From the NCBI GenBank assembly GCA_027596075.1, contig JADGJC010000126.1, forward strand, positions 1 to 41,920: a DNA stretch of 41,920 bases. Direction: 5' to 3'. This document shows positions 22,629 through 34,107 of the stretch, piece after piece; the first letter of the stretch is position 1; every line of letters begins with the position of its first letter. This DNA comes from Rhizophlyctis rosea (Eukaryota; Chytridiomycota; Chytridiomycetes; Rhizophlyctidales; Rhizophlyctidaceae). The position numbers were made by a program, and so were the translations under genes. The notes beneath the pieces were generated by a model. That model saw only the letters and a program-made list of their open reading frames with translations, searched no databases and was not told the DNA's origin.

Positions 22629-22940
22629 TCACTCCACGTCATTCGTAGGAGCAGAGTCTACTGAAATTTTTGGTCCATATAGCTTCTCTAAGTGCTCGTA
22701 GCCTGGAGGCCAGTGCTGGTACTTTTTACGCTTTTTGGACTTTTTGTGCGAAGAGGGTATAGTAGTTTCTGGTTCGGGCTCTGGAAGGAGGGGAGGTATG
22801 GGCTGAGAAAGGTCTGGGACGCTGGGGAGTTGTTTATGTCCGGCGGGCAATTTTAAGAGTGGGCTGGTGCTTGGTGGTGTATCGAGTGAGGGTTTGGGGG
22901 ACGAACCGGTCGAGGGTGGGACATCTTCGGCTGTGGTCAT
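22629..22940 (-). CDS. Small proline-rich basic protein, unknown
   Basis: An open frame of 103 residues starts at ATG 22940 (MTTAEDVPPSTGSSPKP). It is Pro-, Ser- and Glu-rich, then has a strongly basic run (SHKKSKKRKKYQHWPPGYEH) and a short acidic tail. The basic run looks like a nuclear localisation signal. I considered a Mediator subunit because of the Lys-rich segment but found no matching core. The start codon and its first 17 codons lie inside copy 1 of the perfect 171-bp tandem duplication at 22892-23233. A second ATG with the same beginning is at 23111, but that frame runs into the next repeat copy and ends after about 37 codons. Confidence 0.5.
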   Translation of the reverse strand: MTTAEDVPPSTGSSPKPSLDTPPSTSPLLKLPAGHKQLPSVPDLSQPIPPLLPEPEPETTIPSSHKKSKKRKKYQHWPPGYEHLEKLYGPKISVDSAPTNDVE

Positions 22941-23233
22941 TTGGTCTGCCAGTTGAGGGTATTTGTAGATGCGAATGGCGGAACGCAGTGGTTGCGGTGT
23001 TCATATATGCTGTAAAAGTGCCTGAAAAATCGTCGCTGGGGAAAACGAGAAAATATCTCCCTGTTTGGGGGACGAACCGGTCGAGGGTGGGACATCTTCG
23101 GCTGTGGTCATTTGGTCTGCCAGTTGAGGGTATTTGTAGATGCGAATGGCGGAACGCAGTGGTTGCGGTGTTCATATATGCTGTAAAAGTGCCTGAAAAA
23201 TCGTCGCTGGGGAAAACGAGAAAATATCTCCCT
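22892..23233. repeat. Perfect direct tandem duplication, 2 x 171 bp
   Basis: Copy 1 is 22892-23062 and copy 2 is 23063-23233. I read no mismatch between them. Both begin GTTTGGGGGACGAACC and end AAAATATCTCCCT. The unit contains the start codon and 5' flank of the minus-strand gene at 22940. At 171 bases it is a multiple of three, so it creates a long artificial open frame on the minus strand (22834-23454) with a 57-residue repeat. Confidence 0.95.
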
Positions 23234-23634
23234 GAAGGAGAAGGACCCACGGGCCTGTGGCGCGGTGGCACCATGTTTACAAACACCAACGGATATGACT
23301 CCATCCGAGTTGAATGAGCCACTGCCATGATCATGGCACTGATTGACTTCTGGTGATGGCATTGTGCGACGTGGCTCTGGCCCCTGGAAGCTCCAACAAA
23401 CCTTCCACGCTTCACTTTCCCACCAACTCCATCCTCCCACCACATTCCCACCACCGAGTTTCTCGACCACTCAAATACTCTGAAAATCCCTCAATACCAA
23501 GGTGGGTCTCCAGGTGTGGTCCCAGGTGCGCTCTCTCGTCGTACAACTCTTAAAGTATCATAATTCCATTCCGTAGCAAGGCTCCTTCTCTCCGCCTCTT
23601 CCCACTCCCCTCGCGTATCTCATAAAATAAAACC

Positions 23635-24841
23635 ATGTCAGAAGGCTCAGAAATTTTCGACACGTATCAGAAGGAGTACGAGACGTTGCACGAGTCTTTG
23701 GTGCAGAAAGTTAATGCTATACCCACTGCTGCTCCCGGTAGGTTGGGGTTGTTATGCGAAAGTGCTGCTGGTCACTCGCTTTCGTGGCTTTCTGAATCAT
23801 ATTGACGTTTGAACGCTTGATAGACCAAAGGAAACTACTTTCTAATGAGGCCGAACGACTGCTAGAAGAGGCTGACGAGTTGGTATGTTCCATCTTTATA
23901 CTCTCATCTTGTTAAAACACGACCCCCTATATCAAAACACGTTCAAAAACATCTCATATCCCAACAACCTATCCGTAACCCCCCTCACACCAGCTTTCCT
24001 CAATGGAAGTCGAACTCTCCTCCCTCGCCCAACCCATTCGAACCCGCCTCACACCCCGCCTGCGCTCTTTCAAAGACGATATCAAAAAGGTTCGAAGGGA
24101 CCTGACAAAATACGCCGGCCAAAGCGAGCGCGACCAGCTCCTCGGCTCGCACGTCGTTGATTTCGAGGTTGCGAGTCAGGACCAGCGGTCGAGGTTGTTG
24201 CATGGGACTGAGCGGTTGCAGGAGTCGAGTAGGAGGATGGAGGAGGCGAGAAGGATTGCGTTGGAGACTGGTGGGTTTTCGGGCGGTGGTGGTTTTGGGG
24301 TGGGGTTGCGTTTTGGATTGGGTTGGATTGAATAGGCTTTGGGTTGATTGCGAACCGCCGCGTGGAGATTGAGTTATTGACGTGTTTTGTTGATGGTCAT
24401 AGAGGCTATCGGTATTAGTACAGTGGAAACGCTAGCTGGACAAAGGGAGCAAATTTTGCGTACGCGAGATCGGGTATGTTGTCCTTGCCCATTCCTTTCA
24501 CATCGCTCGAGTCACTATCCCTCACTCAACACACTAACATTCACCCTGCGCAACTCCAGCTATCCACGGCAGATACATGGATCTCTAAAAGTCAAGGCGT
24601 TCTAAAGGGCATGCAAAGAAGGTACATGTAGCTTCCTCTATCACACCTTTACCATTTCCCCCTTCCCGCCGCGATGACCAACCCCCGTCCATCCAGCTGG
24701 TGGGGCGCATGAGAAACGTGCACTGTTTGCTAAACCCATACTCCCCACCTCAGGATGATGACAAACAAACTCATCACAGCAGGCATCATCATCATGCTCA
24801 TCATCATGATCTTTATCATCATTTATTTGAAGTGGTTCTGA
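23635..24841 (+). CDS. VTI1: Vti1, Qb-SNARE of Golgi/endosome/vacuole traffic
   Basis: Family role: a tail-anchored SNARE that supplies the Qb helix in fusion at the Golgi, endosome and vacuole. Six exons: 23635-23737, 23824-23882, 23994-24270, 24403-24473, 24560-24621 and 24754-24841, giving 219 residues (yeast Vti1 has 217). The N-terminal Habc bundle starts MSEGSEIFDTYQKEYETLHE and continues through EAERLLEEADELLSSMEVEL. The SNARE motif follows (ALETEAIGISTVETLAGQRE), with the zero-layer Gln in the GQRE stretch, then LSTADTWISKSQGVLKGMQR. The C-terminal anchor is unusually rich in Ile and Met (GIIIMLIIMIFIIIYLKWF). The ATG at 23635 is the first in frame and gives the conserved N-terminus. 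Confidence 0.96.
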
Positions 24842-25995
24842 TGCCTCCACGCTCTCGGCTTTTTTTGTTGTGTTTTCGTCTCAGTATACCTCCTGTATGT
24901 TTTTGATATGTCGTTTTTGAAGGGAAGAAAGGTCGTTTGGGTTATGATGTTTTTTTTTCCTGTCAATAATATACTGTTTTTTTGAGTTTATGGCGCGGTT
25001 GATGTGAAGAAATGTAGATTGGTAGAAGGTGCCTTGTTGAAACGGATTGGGTCTCGTCTACTCGATCGGTGATATTGCATGTTCACATATTGGGCTTGTG
25101 CCATCGCTTTCTTATGGGGGAAGAGGTTCACACCGCAATGTGTGAACAGAAAAGTCGCCTCCACCTTCCTAGCCTCCGCATAGACAAGTCGTCTCCATCT
25201 TTCCATGCTATGTATCCTTTGGGTGACACCCGTAACTTCCAGGAGCCCATCTTTCTATGCACGCGGATGGATCGAGATGGTCTTGCTTTGCTATGTGTCG
25301 ATTGGGTGACATCCACAACCTTTTGGAACCTTAAAAGGTACATTGCTCTATGCGGGAGGCAACTATAGCATAGTCACGAAGTTAGTTGTGAAGTTTATGT
25401 GTTATGTTTGTTTGTTTTCCGCGGGGGTTTACGGATGTCAACCAATGGGTGACAGACAACAGCAACAATCTTGCATCGCGAGATCCATGCGGGACCCAAC
25501 GTGGCACAGTCATGCAATTACTGAGATGTGACATAATGTGTATGTTTTTCGAGTTATGTATTCACGATGTCGGGGGGTTTTGGGCGTCCCCTTCCATTCG
25601 AGTCCTTGATTGCGCACGCAAATTGGGTTGAGAGTTTCAGAGTTGATTTAGAGTTCATGTCAAATGCTACCCTTTGGACCCGGTTGTAATTTTGCTTACA
25701 ACTGACTCAAAACGTTACATACTCAACTAATGCACAACGGACGCAATCGCTCAATCGAAACGTCTAGAGATTGCTGACTGTTGCCGTAATGCTGCTTAGG
25801 GCTGTGTCAGTCGTGTCTCCAATAAGGGGGTCCCTATTCCACGCCGTGATTTTCACCATTTGTGGCACGGTTCGCGATAAATTAACGCGTTGACCTCACT
25901 TCCCCACTCCTTGGGCGCGGGTTCGCTCAAGTTTCTAACACCCTTACACATCCTTGCCAGGACACACACCGCCTCATAGCATTGCGCGCGGATAA

Positions 25996-26274
25996 GCTTC
26001 ACTGACGGACTTGCACCCTTTCACATCCCCGATCCATAATGAAGATGAGCGCGTGCATGTAATCGGGGAACTTGAAGTGAAAAAGTCCCGGGATAATCCG
26101 TGGACTGTTTTGACGGATGGGAGAATGGCTAGACTCTTCGTTTGTGGACTCGAACTTTCCAGGAGAATTGAGTGGAATGAAGTGCATTCCGTCGTGGTAA
26201 CGGGTGAAAGCGGGGGTGTAGATCCCGTTCTAAAGGAACGGTCTATGTGCACCATCAATTTCGACCACATCTAG
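25996..26274 (+). pseudogene. Possible orphan exon or gene fragment
   Basis: An open frame of about 90 codons without an ATG has a normal protein composition and GC-rich third positions: VHVIGELEVKKSRDNPW, then MARLFVCGLELSRRIEWNEV. It is preceded in frame by a TAA and ends with TAG. The pattern of a GEL(E)-K segment followed by an Arg-leu-Phe-Val-x-Gly segment faintly recalls the fungal FunK1 kinase-like family, but this is too weak to assign. It may be the last exon of an unseen gene, a relic, or chance. Confidence 0.22.
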
Positions 26275-26582
26275 AGATCTGATGCATTGCTGACTAGTAT
26301 GTGTCTGTCACCCCCGATTTCAGGTACTTTTCCTTAGTATGAGTGAGTTTTTCCGCCTATTCGTCTTTGAACAACAGTATGCAATTACGCAACCGCAGTT
26401 CGTGGCGAGGTGTTGGCCTGAGAGGTGTCATGTGTTGCTGATTTGGGATGTGGCTCAGTGTTGGTGTGAACATGACACGAGTACTGGTTGAGTGTATGTT
26501 ACAACATGACATGAGCGACGTGTCTGGAGGCGCGTATACTTACGCCCAGTACTTATGGAGCCATCTCAGATGCCAGCCCGAT

Positions 26583-26837
26583 TTGAGGCTCAGCGGCCTG
26601 GGTGTATAAGTGCATGTAGGTTGGTGGTAACGTGATCAACGTGCCTACCTAGTGTGGGGGAACGGTGTATCGATCGTCTTATATAATGTGCCCCGGACTA
26701 TGAAGCGAATTCTCGGAATCAGAAGTAATTAGAGTGGCGAGCCCTGATGGAATTTCGACCAATCTGTCGGGGCGCGATCCCCTCACAAAGTACCGTACAT
26801 TGATGTACACTTATACACCCAGGCCGCTGAGCCTCAA
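26583..26837. repeat. 30-bp perfect inverted repeat with 195-bp spacer
   Basis: The left arm 26583-26612 starts TTGAGGCTCAGCGGCC. The right arm 26808-26837 is its exact reverse complement. The interior shows no open frame of a transposase. The arms and the 255-bp size would fit a MITE-like element or a relic, but no clear target-site duplication is seen next to the arms. Confidence 0.85.
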
Positions 26838-27014
26838 GTGTCTCCTCCTCGCCACATGATGTCTTCATAACGTCCACGGTAGTCGAACTTTTGCCGCTCG
26901 GGAGGAATAGGGGTGCCATAGGGGATCTAGACATGGCAAGAGTTGCCTTGGGGGAGAGTGTCTACCCCATAAAGATTAGCGAACCTTCCAACGTCACTCT
27001 CTTCCCCACTAGAT

Positions 27015-27020
27015 TATAAA
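27015..27020 (+). promoter_or_regulatory. TATA box of the zinc-finger gene
   Basis: TATAAA lies 151 bases before the ATG at 27171. The following stretch is A/C-rich and could be the 5' UTR, so the position fits. Confidence 0.45.
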
Positions 27021-27170
27021 GACACGAGCCCGCAACGGAGGGTTGCATGACAGTTCTTTCCCCTGATCTGAAACAAATTACATATCACAAGAACGCTATC
27101 AATCAAAAAGTAGCAGTTCAGCAGTGAAGGTATCACCACCCCTCAACAATCCATCTCAAACATTGCTGCA

Positions 27171-30033
27171 ATGGTGCAAAACATCCCTCCAACTCCACCG
27201 ACCTACCATCACCATCAGCCCACCTTTCCCACACAATCCGCCTCCTTTTCACACCTGCCGCAAGATCACAACCACACCCACCACACCCACCACACCCACC
27301 ACAATCACACCCACCACAACCCTCCGCAACATCTCCGCCTCACCTTTCCTGCAACTCCGCTCTCTGCCACCACACTCCCAACGCCACCAGATCAAAAACT
27401 CATCTCCATGGGCGCACCAGCGTACACATACCCTTACAGTCCTCCAACGCCGTACCACCATTCCGTCCAAACGGCGACGCAGTACCCTGCTCAGTGCCAG
27501 AATGGGTGGTATGAAGGCAGCGAGAGCGGTGGTGTGCATGGGAACGTGGTACAGAATGGTGAGAGTGGGAGTTATGGTGCGACTTCGGCGGTTGGCAACG
27601 AGAGCTATCGCGCGACTCCGGTGGAAAACAATACAGCAACTGCCTCAACAGGTATCCATCATCACACTCGTCCTCACCATCACCATCACGGGTCCGCCTT
27701 GCCCTCATCTTACTACCCGCACTCGCCCTCCATCTCTCCTCCATCGCACACCAACAACTCGGCGCACCATCAAACGACGGACCAGCGTCACCCGACACCA
27801 GACACCAGCTGCGCATCGACGTCGAATGTCCGTACCGATACCACAGCATACGACGCGTACATCAAGCATGCGGATATGACTCTCACCCTGCCTTCTTTTG
27901 CGGATTTGACGGATGCGGTTGTTGAGATGGGTGTTGCGCCGGTTGGGGTTTCTGGTGGGAGCAAGGAGGGTGCTGCGGTTGGGAATGGAGGTGAATGTAA
28001 TTTGGGTGTGAGGAATCAATGTGATGGCGATGTGGGGAAAGCAGGTGAAGATTCTATGTCGGATGTTGATGAGGGAAGATATGGACTTACAGATGGTATG
28101 CACATATCAGCATCAACGCAAAGCAATGACGACGGCCCGCCTGTCTATGCGGCTGCTCAGGCATCGGGCGGAACTGCATCACAAGCGGATGTGAATCAGT
28201 ACAACGGCGAAGCGCAAAGCCGTGGTTGGGTCGTCCCGTCCTCTTCAGGGTCTTCGTCGTCGTCCGCAAGTGTGCATTCGCACTCACACCCTCAGACTGA
28301 CAACTACGGGTACAGCGGCCACCCAAACGCAAGTGCGCCGCGGAATCACGGACCCGCATCGACGATCACGAATGTTATTGACTGCAATGCATTCGTCAAT
28401 GGTGTTGTTACCACTTCAATGTCGTCGGAATGTACTCCCGACTCGACTACATTCGCGGTCCCCGCCCCAGCTCAAAGCGTCGCATCTCAATACCCCGTGT
28501 ATCGCCCGACACAAGGATTCGCCGTCGCGGGACCAGCGTCCGCTCTTCATCCGACGCTTCGTCCTCCTCGTCAGAACCAGTACCAGTCTTGGGCTGCGGC
28601 TGCAACCACAGCTCTGACATTCTCGACCCCGACCCGCATCCACAAACCTCCAACCCCAACCTCCTCAAACTACCTCTACTCGAACCCCTCGTGCCAATCC
28701 GCTCTCAACTACGCATCTTACCCGCCTCAATTCCAATCCTACACCAAGACGAACCGCTACACCGATCCGTACGCATACGCAACCGCTCAATACCAACACC
28801 AAAGCCACACTCACAAGCAATACAGTTACGCGTACCCTACGCCTCCATACCGCTCGCCCCAGTCCCAGCTCCTAGCCTTCAACAACGGCGGCGGCGGGAA
28901 CGGAGGCGCCGGAAACGGTGGTGGGGTGACGTACGCCCCGACGAACATGACTATGGGCGACGCGTGGGGTGTTGTTTCTGCGGGGAAGTATGCGGGGCAG
29001 CAGCATAGGAGGAGGAAGAGTGGACATGAGAAGGGGAGGAAAGGGTGGGAGGTTGGGATGGGGGAGTTGGGGGTTGCGGGGGTTGTTGAGGTTGGTGGTG
29101 GTGGTGGTGGTGGAGGAGGGCAAGCTCCGACTACGACGACGGGGAATGGGCATCGTTATCCGGGTCAGATGTATTACACTTCTGACACGACTCACAACGG
29201 CGCCGTCGAGTCTCACACTTCGTCATCATCATCATCATCGAACCTCACCAACATCGCTCCCTTGGCACTCAGCACCAACCGCCCTCCCAAACGCGAACGC
29301 TCCGACACCAACACTCACAACACCTCACCTTTCAAAAAGCAGAAACCGAACCCGATCGCGGGCGGGTACACGGACCTCCTCAACGCGCCGCTTCCTGCTG
29401 TCGATCCGGGGAGCAGCAGCAGCGCGGTGGACACGCTCAAGAAGGAGAAGAAGCAGAAAGAGAAAGAGAAGGAGAAAGAGAAGAGGGCTCATCACCCGGG
29501 ACCGAAACGTGTCAAGCCGCCGCCGCAGCCTGTGAGTTGTGGGGAGTGTGGCAAGGTGTTGAGTCGGCCGTTCAATTTGAAGGTGGGTTGGTGATGTTGG
29601 TTCTATTGATTTGAGGAGATCGACGTGGTATTTGGAATAAGTGATTGACGCGTCGAATAATAAATCAAACAGGTCCACATGAAAACCCACGACCCGAAAC
29701 GTGAACGGCCTTTTGTTTGTCCAATCTGGTACGTCCCTTTTCTCATTTCCTTTTCCGATACCCTTTCTCACCCTTCCCCCCCACCACAGCACAAAAACCT
29801 TCGTCCGCCAACACGACCTCGTCCGCCACCAAGCGACCCACAGCAGCTTCCGCAACTTCTTTTGTGAAGGGTGCGGGAAGGCGTTTGTTAGGAAGGATGC
29901 GCTTGATCGGCACTTGAGGGTTAATGGGAGGTGTAAGAGTGGGAAGGGGGATGTGAGGGTGGCGGGGAAGAAGGAGGAGGATGAGGGGAAGGGAAAGGCG
30001 AGGGGCGAGGAGAGTGGGAGTGAGAGTGAATAA
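27171..30033 (+). CDS. C2H2 zinc-finger transcription factor with long low-complexity N-terminus
   Basis: Likely a nuclear DNA-binding regulator; its targets are unknown. Three exons: 27171-29582, 29673-29728 and 29790-30033, giving 903 residues. The first 780 or so are disordered, rich in His, Thr, Pro, Ser, Gly and Tyr. They include an early His/Thr repeat from a 9-bp DNA repeat, a Gly-rich run near 29095 and a Lys/Glu run near 29445. The fingers come at the end, each split by an intron: CGECGKVLSRPFNLKVHMKT, CPICTKTFVRQHDLVRHQAT and CEGCGKAFVRKDALDRHLRV. The last ends His-x-Asn-Gly-Arg-Cys, so it is C2HC. The linker before finger 2 (HDPKRERPFVC) is longer than the classical TGEKP type. A Lys/Glu/Ser tail follows. 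The start choice rests on the first ATG of the long open frame. Confidence 0.88.
27273..27317 (+). repeat. 9-bp CACACCCAC repeat in the zinc-finger gene
   Basis: Three perfect copies (27273-27299) are followed by a degenerate one. In frame they encode a Thr-His-His repeat in the disordered N-terminus, so unequal exchange here would change the length of the His tract without a frameshift. Confidence 0.8.
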
Positions 30034-33000
30034 GGGGGTGGTTGTGGATGGGGTAGGGGAAGGGGAGAGGGGTTGTTCTTGGCTTTCAAGGCACGTCCTT
30101 TTTGTTATGTTCTTTTTGTTGTGTTTACCTTCTGTTTTCTTCTTTGCGTTTTTGCTAGTACCTATGCTGTTTGTCTTTGTAAAAAGCGTTTCACTTGTCC
30201 ATAATAAATTGCAAATTTGCTGTGTTTGTTCATACATCAAACCGAGTCCCCGTTTTACCATTGAATGACGGATCGTGGCAAGGAACCACAAAAATTGAAA
30301 GGACCGCAAGCGAAAAAGAAGAGCATACCCAGGTGACATAATCGACAACACTTTGAAAGTGTGAACTCAACAATCATCAATTTCAGCATCCCTCACGTCC
30401 AGACAGCATGGGTTGATCTTTTTTGTAGAGCTCGTTAACTCACCATTCTCAAGCAATTGAAGGTGGTCATCCAGTTGTCAACTGGGATGAGTAATAGGTG
30501 CAAAAAGGGAAACGCGAAAGAGTACGAGGCCGTATTCAATAAAACGAGATCGGACTTCATGTGTGCACCAGGGGGCATTTGATCAGCTGAGATTACGTTT
30601 CCCTACCATATGCCTCTTGTTCTGATGTCAACCTCGGACATCTCACAACGTGCAATACCATTGCAAAAATGGTTCGAAGGCGAGTCGTCAGCTGGAAGCT
30701 CTGTCTGCGTACGGGGTTTCATGTTTTACTTATTGAGTCAGGCCATCCAGTGAAAAGTGCCAAGAGTCCATGCCAAAATTCAGAAAAAAACAAACGGAAC
30801 AAACAAAAAAAAATGTGAAAGAGAGATTGCCTGCAAAGAATGCATCGACTGTGTTTTGCAGAACAACTTCGATGGGCTTCGATAAGGTTGTTTCAGGTTT
30901 CAGGTGGGTATGAAAGTGTCTTAGCAAAGAAAAAGCTCAAGCTCAGCGCCCGAAACAAAGGTTAGTCCCTAAAACTGTCAAACTCCCCATGAAATCCATC
31001 AGACAAAAGGGTCATGCATGATGATTACAATTCATGCGGAAACCTTATGCAGGGGCTTGAACGGTTCAACAACTGCCGCTAGCTTCACCTTTTTGTCCAT
31101 ATTGGACGGGGATTGTGGCACTGAATTTCAAAAGAATATGAAACTTCACCTCCCGTCCTCGCGTGCACCGTCAGGCAAAAAAGAAATTGGAAGCCAAGGC
31201 AGAAGAGGTGGGATTAACATCGTGTTTCGGATTCCAAATACACAGCCGACTCATTGCGGAATATCATATTCTAGGATGGTGAGGTATTCTTAGGAACAGA
31301 AACGACATCTTACATTTGTTGCGGACTTCGCGGAGATGTACCAACCATGCCCAACCACTTTAATGTTGTTTCTCCTGAAGATGTCAGAGTCAAGGTATTT
31401 GCGTTCCACACCTCAATTTGCAACTTATCACGGCAAGCCAGTTGAGGGGTAAGTAAGCCGCTCGTATCGCCTCTGAAACCGGACACCATGCCAAGTCAAA
31501 AGCAGTACTGGTTCAGGTGCTGGTTGAAAAAGAAAACGGTTTGAACCAGAAATTCCGAACGAAATCGATGGATGTTTAAACGCACACGATCTCCTTGTTT
31601 CATCTCCCCGATTGCCCCATGCTGCACACCTACGTTCAATGCAACGAATATATGTATATCGGACTTGTTCCTTCGAGACGATGCACTGAGCAGAAACATG
31701 AGGAATCGGAGGTAAGGGTGATGTGAGTATCAAAAAGATGATTGAGAACACTTAGCCCCATGAGTCTTTTATTCCGAAGTGGAGGCCATCAGCGATTTGT
31801 TTGTATAATTCCCTTTTTTGGTCTTGATTCATACCGCTTGTCCATGAGTTCAGCCAATGGGACTGACTACCTGCAAATGAAGCGGAAAAAAGTCCCAACT
31901 GGAAGGCGAGAAAAGCCTCCAGAGAATCTCCACCATGCAAGTTGAATTGAGGCTAGACAAATCAAGTAAATCGGGGGACTCTACATGGTGCGAGCTTCAA
32001 GATGCCGCAAATACAAAGCCTGTTGAGCTGAGACCATCCGTTCGCATCACAATAGGGGTTTTCTTTCCTCTTCTCATTCATTTGAGGTAACCTCCAGTCT
32101 AAGTCATACATGCAAATTGGTGATTTATTTCAAAAAGACTCCGGGGAAAAAAGATGTCGGAACCTGCTACGTGCCCTCATGCTGGACCAGTGGCAGATGC
32201 ACCATGTCATACTATTGGAAAATTGCTGTATGGTTTGAATGAGCATCAAATTTGATGCGGATATGGCCATTGAATGCATGGCAACACCTGACTTGTATCA
32301 TTCAGACGTTGCAGAATGGGTATGAAAGGGTCAAAAAAGGGATCAGCTCCGTTTCGTCGCTGTTTGGAATGTGTGGGTCGTCTTAGACTTCTCTTTCCGT
32401 TCTTTCCAGTTGCCATACCACCAGAACTGTGACGGATAAAACATCACTCGAGCACCAGGGCGCCAGTCCTTCTGGAAAAGGCAAAATCTCCCCAACGCCA
32501 GCTTGGGTGCGGAAGTTGAAGGCAACACGAAAGGCCCTTGAGATCAAGCATCCCAGGCACCCCAAAACAAAGACAGGAAGATTAAAATGGGAGTTCGAAC
32601 GTACAAATAGTATGCAAAAAAATACCAGGTGCCATCGAATTCTGCAATCATCTTGTGCAATGTTTCAATACCACTTGTTTTCGATGAGCCTAAGAGTCAC
32701 ACGCAAAGGACAAAAAGGCAATAGTCAAGCAGAAGGGGAAAGATGGACCCCAAAAAACTAACTGTGACGCGGATAGCAGGCAGAACCAATCTATGTTCCA
32801 TCTTTATGCAGTTTAGGAACTGTGCGCAGGTGAGACCACTGAAGTGTGAACCTGGTCAAAGGGAAGACGGATTGTTAGACGTGGTAATCTTGCAACTGCA
32901 GATAAAAGCAAGCTGAACTGGAGTGACTGAGGGAATGCGAGGCTATTTCTTTTTGTTGTTTCACAGCATTGGTTGGTGAGCGTGCACCTGAAGCACAAAT

Positions 33001-33404
33001 TTGCTGTATATTGCCAAGTCTGGACGGTTTTGATGGTCACATTGGCTGTCCAGATGTGCGGGCATCTTGTCGATGATGCGTGTGGTGTTCTAGTATGACG
33101 CTGAGGTCATTCAGGCCACATTGTCAGCTGAATGGCATTGGTGGAGGTCTAACCATCAATACGTGATAGACAACCAACGACAGTAAAACAAGAGAAGCAA
33201 CTTGAAGTCGCATTTGACAGCTGCCTGCTACATGGACCCTGAGATGGACCCTTCCGTATCAAAGCCACATCACGCCTACGCCACCAGCAAGCCACGTTTC
33301 TGAATCACACCCAAAATCTCGCGCTCTTTGCGACCCCACAACAAAATCCTATCGTACATCTCTGCCATCCCAACACCCAACACCACCAAAGACAAGTAAT
33401 CAAA
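30034..33404. other. Gene-poor region, 3.4 kb
   Basis: After the 3' UTR of the zinc-finger gene I find no gene. Open frames are short (60-110 codons), interrupted on both strands, and have no motifs. Base composition is more AT-rich than in the genes, with A-runs and T-runs. I saw no tRNA, no transposase and no long repeat. It could hold non-coding RNA genes or decayed sequence that cannot be recognised by eye. Confidence 0.45.
30203..30208 (+). terminator. Candidate poly(A) signal of the zinc-finger gene
   Basis: AATAAA lies 170 bases after the stop codon at 30033, behind a T-rich stretch, a typical arrangement for a fungal 3' end. Consensus match only. Confidence 0.4.
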
Positions 33405-33633
33405 ATGCAAGAAGAAACACGCGACCGCATCTACAAGCTTTTCGACTGGACCAAGAAGGTCGTCCACATCGGGTTCATTCCTTTCATCCTCTACATCGGT
33501 AGGTTCAACCAGTTCGGGAAGGCTATTTTTGGGTGCACGTGCTTACACTCAAATATTTGGCACCATTTCAGGATACACCCGCTCCGTACCCCGTCCTTCC
33601 CTGTTGAAGCTCATCTCCCCTCTTGCGGCATAA
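33405..33633 (+). CDS. TOM7: Tom7, small subunit of the mitochondrial outer-membrane translocase
   Basis: Family role: Tom7 is a tail-anchored subunit of the TOM complex that modulates its assembly and the import of proteins into mitochondria. Two exons, 33405-33498 and 33572-33633, joined at phase 1, give 51 residues; family members have about 50-60. Visible: a charged N-terminus (MQEETRDRIYKLFDWTKKVV), then the membrane helix HIGFIPFILYIGY with the family's G-FIP-x-x-x-Y-x-G pattern, and a C-terminal segment VPRPSLLKLISPL with the conserved Pro-x-x-x-x-Leu spacing. Without splicing the frame runs on into intron sequence, so automated annotation could miss or mis-end it. Confidence 0.9.
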
Positions 33634-34107
33634 GCTTAAACTCACTACAGCAAACCCCTCTCGTCACTTGACCTCCCGCTGCAAAGGCTTACTTCCCACA
33701 CAAACCTACCACCCTGTGCCCGCCAACATAGGCATAATTTGTAAATAATACATGATTTGGAACGCTGGGCGATACGAACTTTGATTGGAGTGGAGGTTGT
33801 TTTTGTGTACGAGGATTGTAAGGGTTTCAGGGCATCAGCAGCGAGTTTTGCGGGGTTGGCAGAGATATGACGACAGATGTGGAGACTGGATGCTGTTAAC
33901 CTCGATTCACTGGAGGGAATTCTCTCAAATGGATAACGAGTCTCAAATCATTCTCGTGAAATCTGATCATTCACGGAAGACGAGAGATTGTGCAATTCAA
34001 TTTATTTCCGGTGTAAGCTATTTCTGCAAGTCTTCCCACATCTACAGAGCCCACACTACCTATGTTCCGCGAAACCGCCGTCGACGATGTGAAACTGTGT
34101 ACTACAA
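33634..34107. other. Intergenic region between convergent genes
   Basis: TOM7 on the plus strand and the F-box-like gene on the minus strand converge here, so this stretch should hold both 3' ends. No supported gene. Confidence 0.4.

Larger units (their letters stand above)
24842..27170. other. Gene-poor region between VTI1 and the zinc-finger gene
   Basis: About 2.3 kb. It holds the VTI1 3' UTR, a possible orphan coding fragment at 25996-26274, a 30-bp inverted repeat pair and the promoter of the zinc-finger gene. Other open frames are short and lack motifs. Confidence 0.45.

Noticed and set aside
22629..22940. Mediator subunit 19 for the Lys-rich small protein.
   Set aside because: Only the basic run is similar. 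The conserved Med19 core motifs are not present.
22834..23454. A 206-codon minus-strand open frame with a 57-residue repeat.
   Set aside because: It is produced by the 171-bp tandem duplication, whose length is a multiple of three. The frame has no motif and overlaps the real start of the 22940 gene.
30034..33404. CRISPR array, tRNA or transposon in the large gene-poor region.
   Set aside because: I saw no regularly spaced repeats, no tRNA-like T-arm with matching acceptor stem, and no transposase or reverse transcriptase motif.
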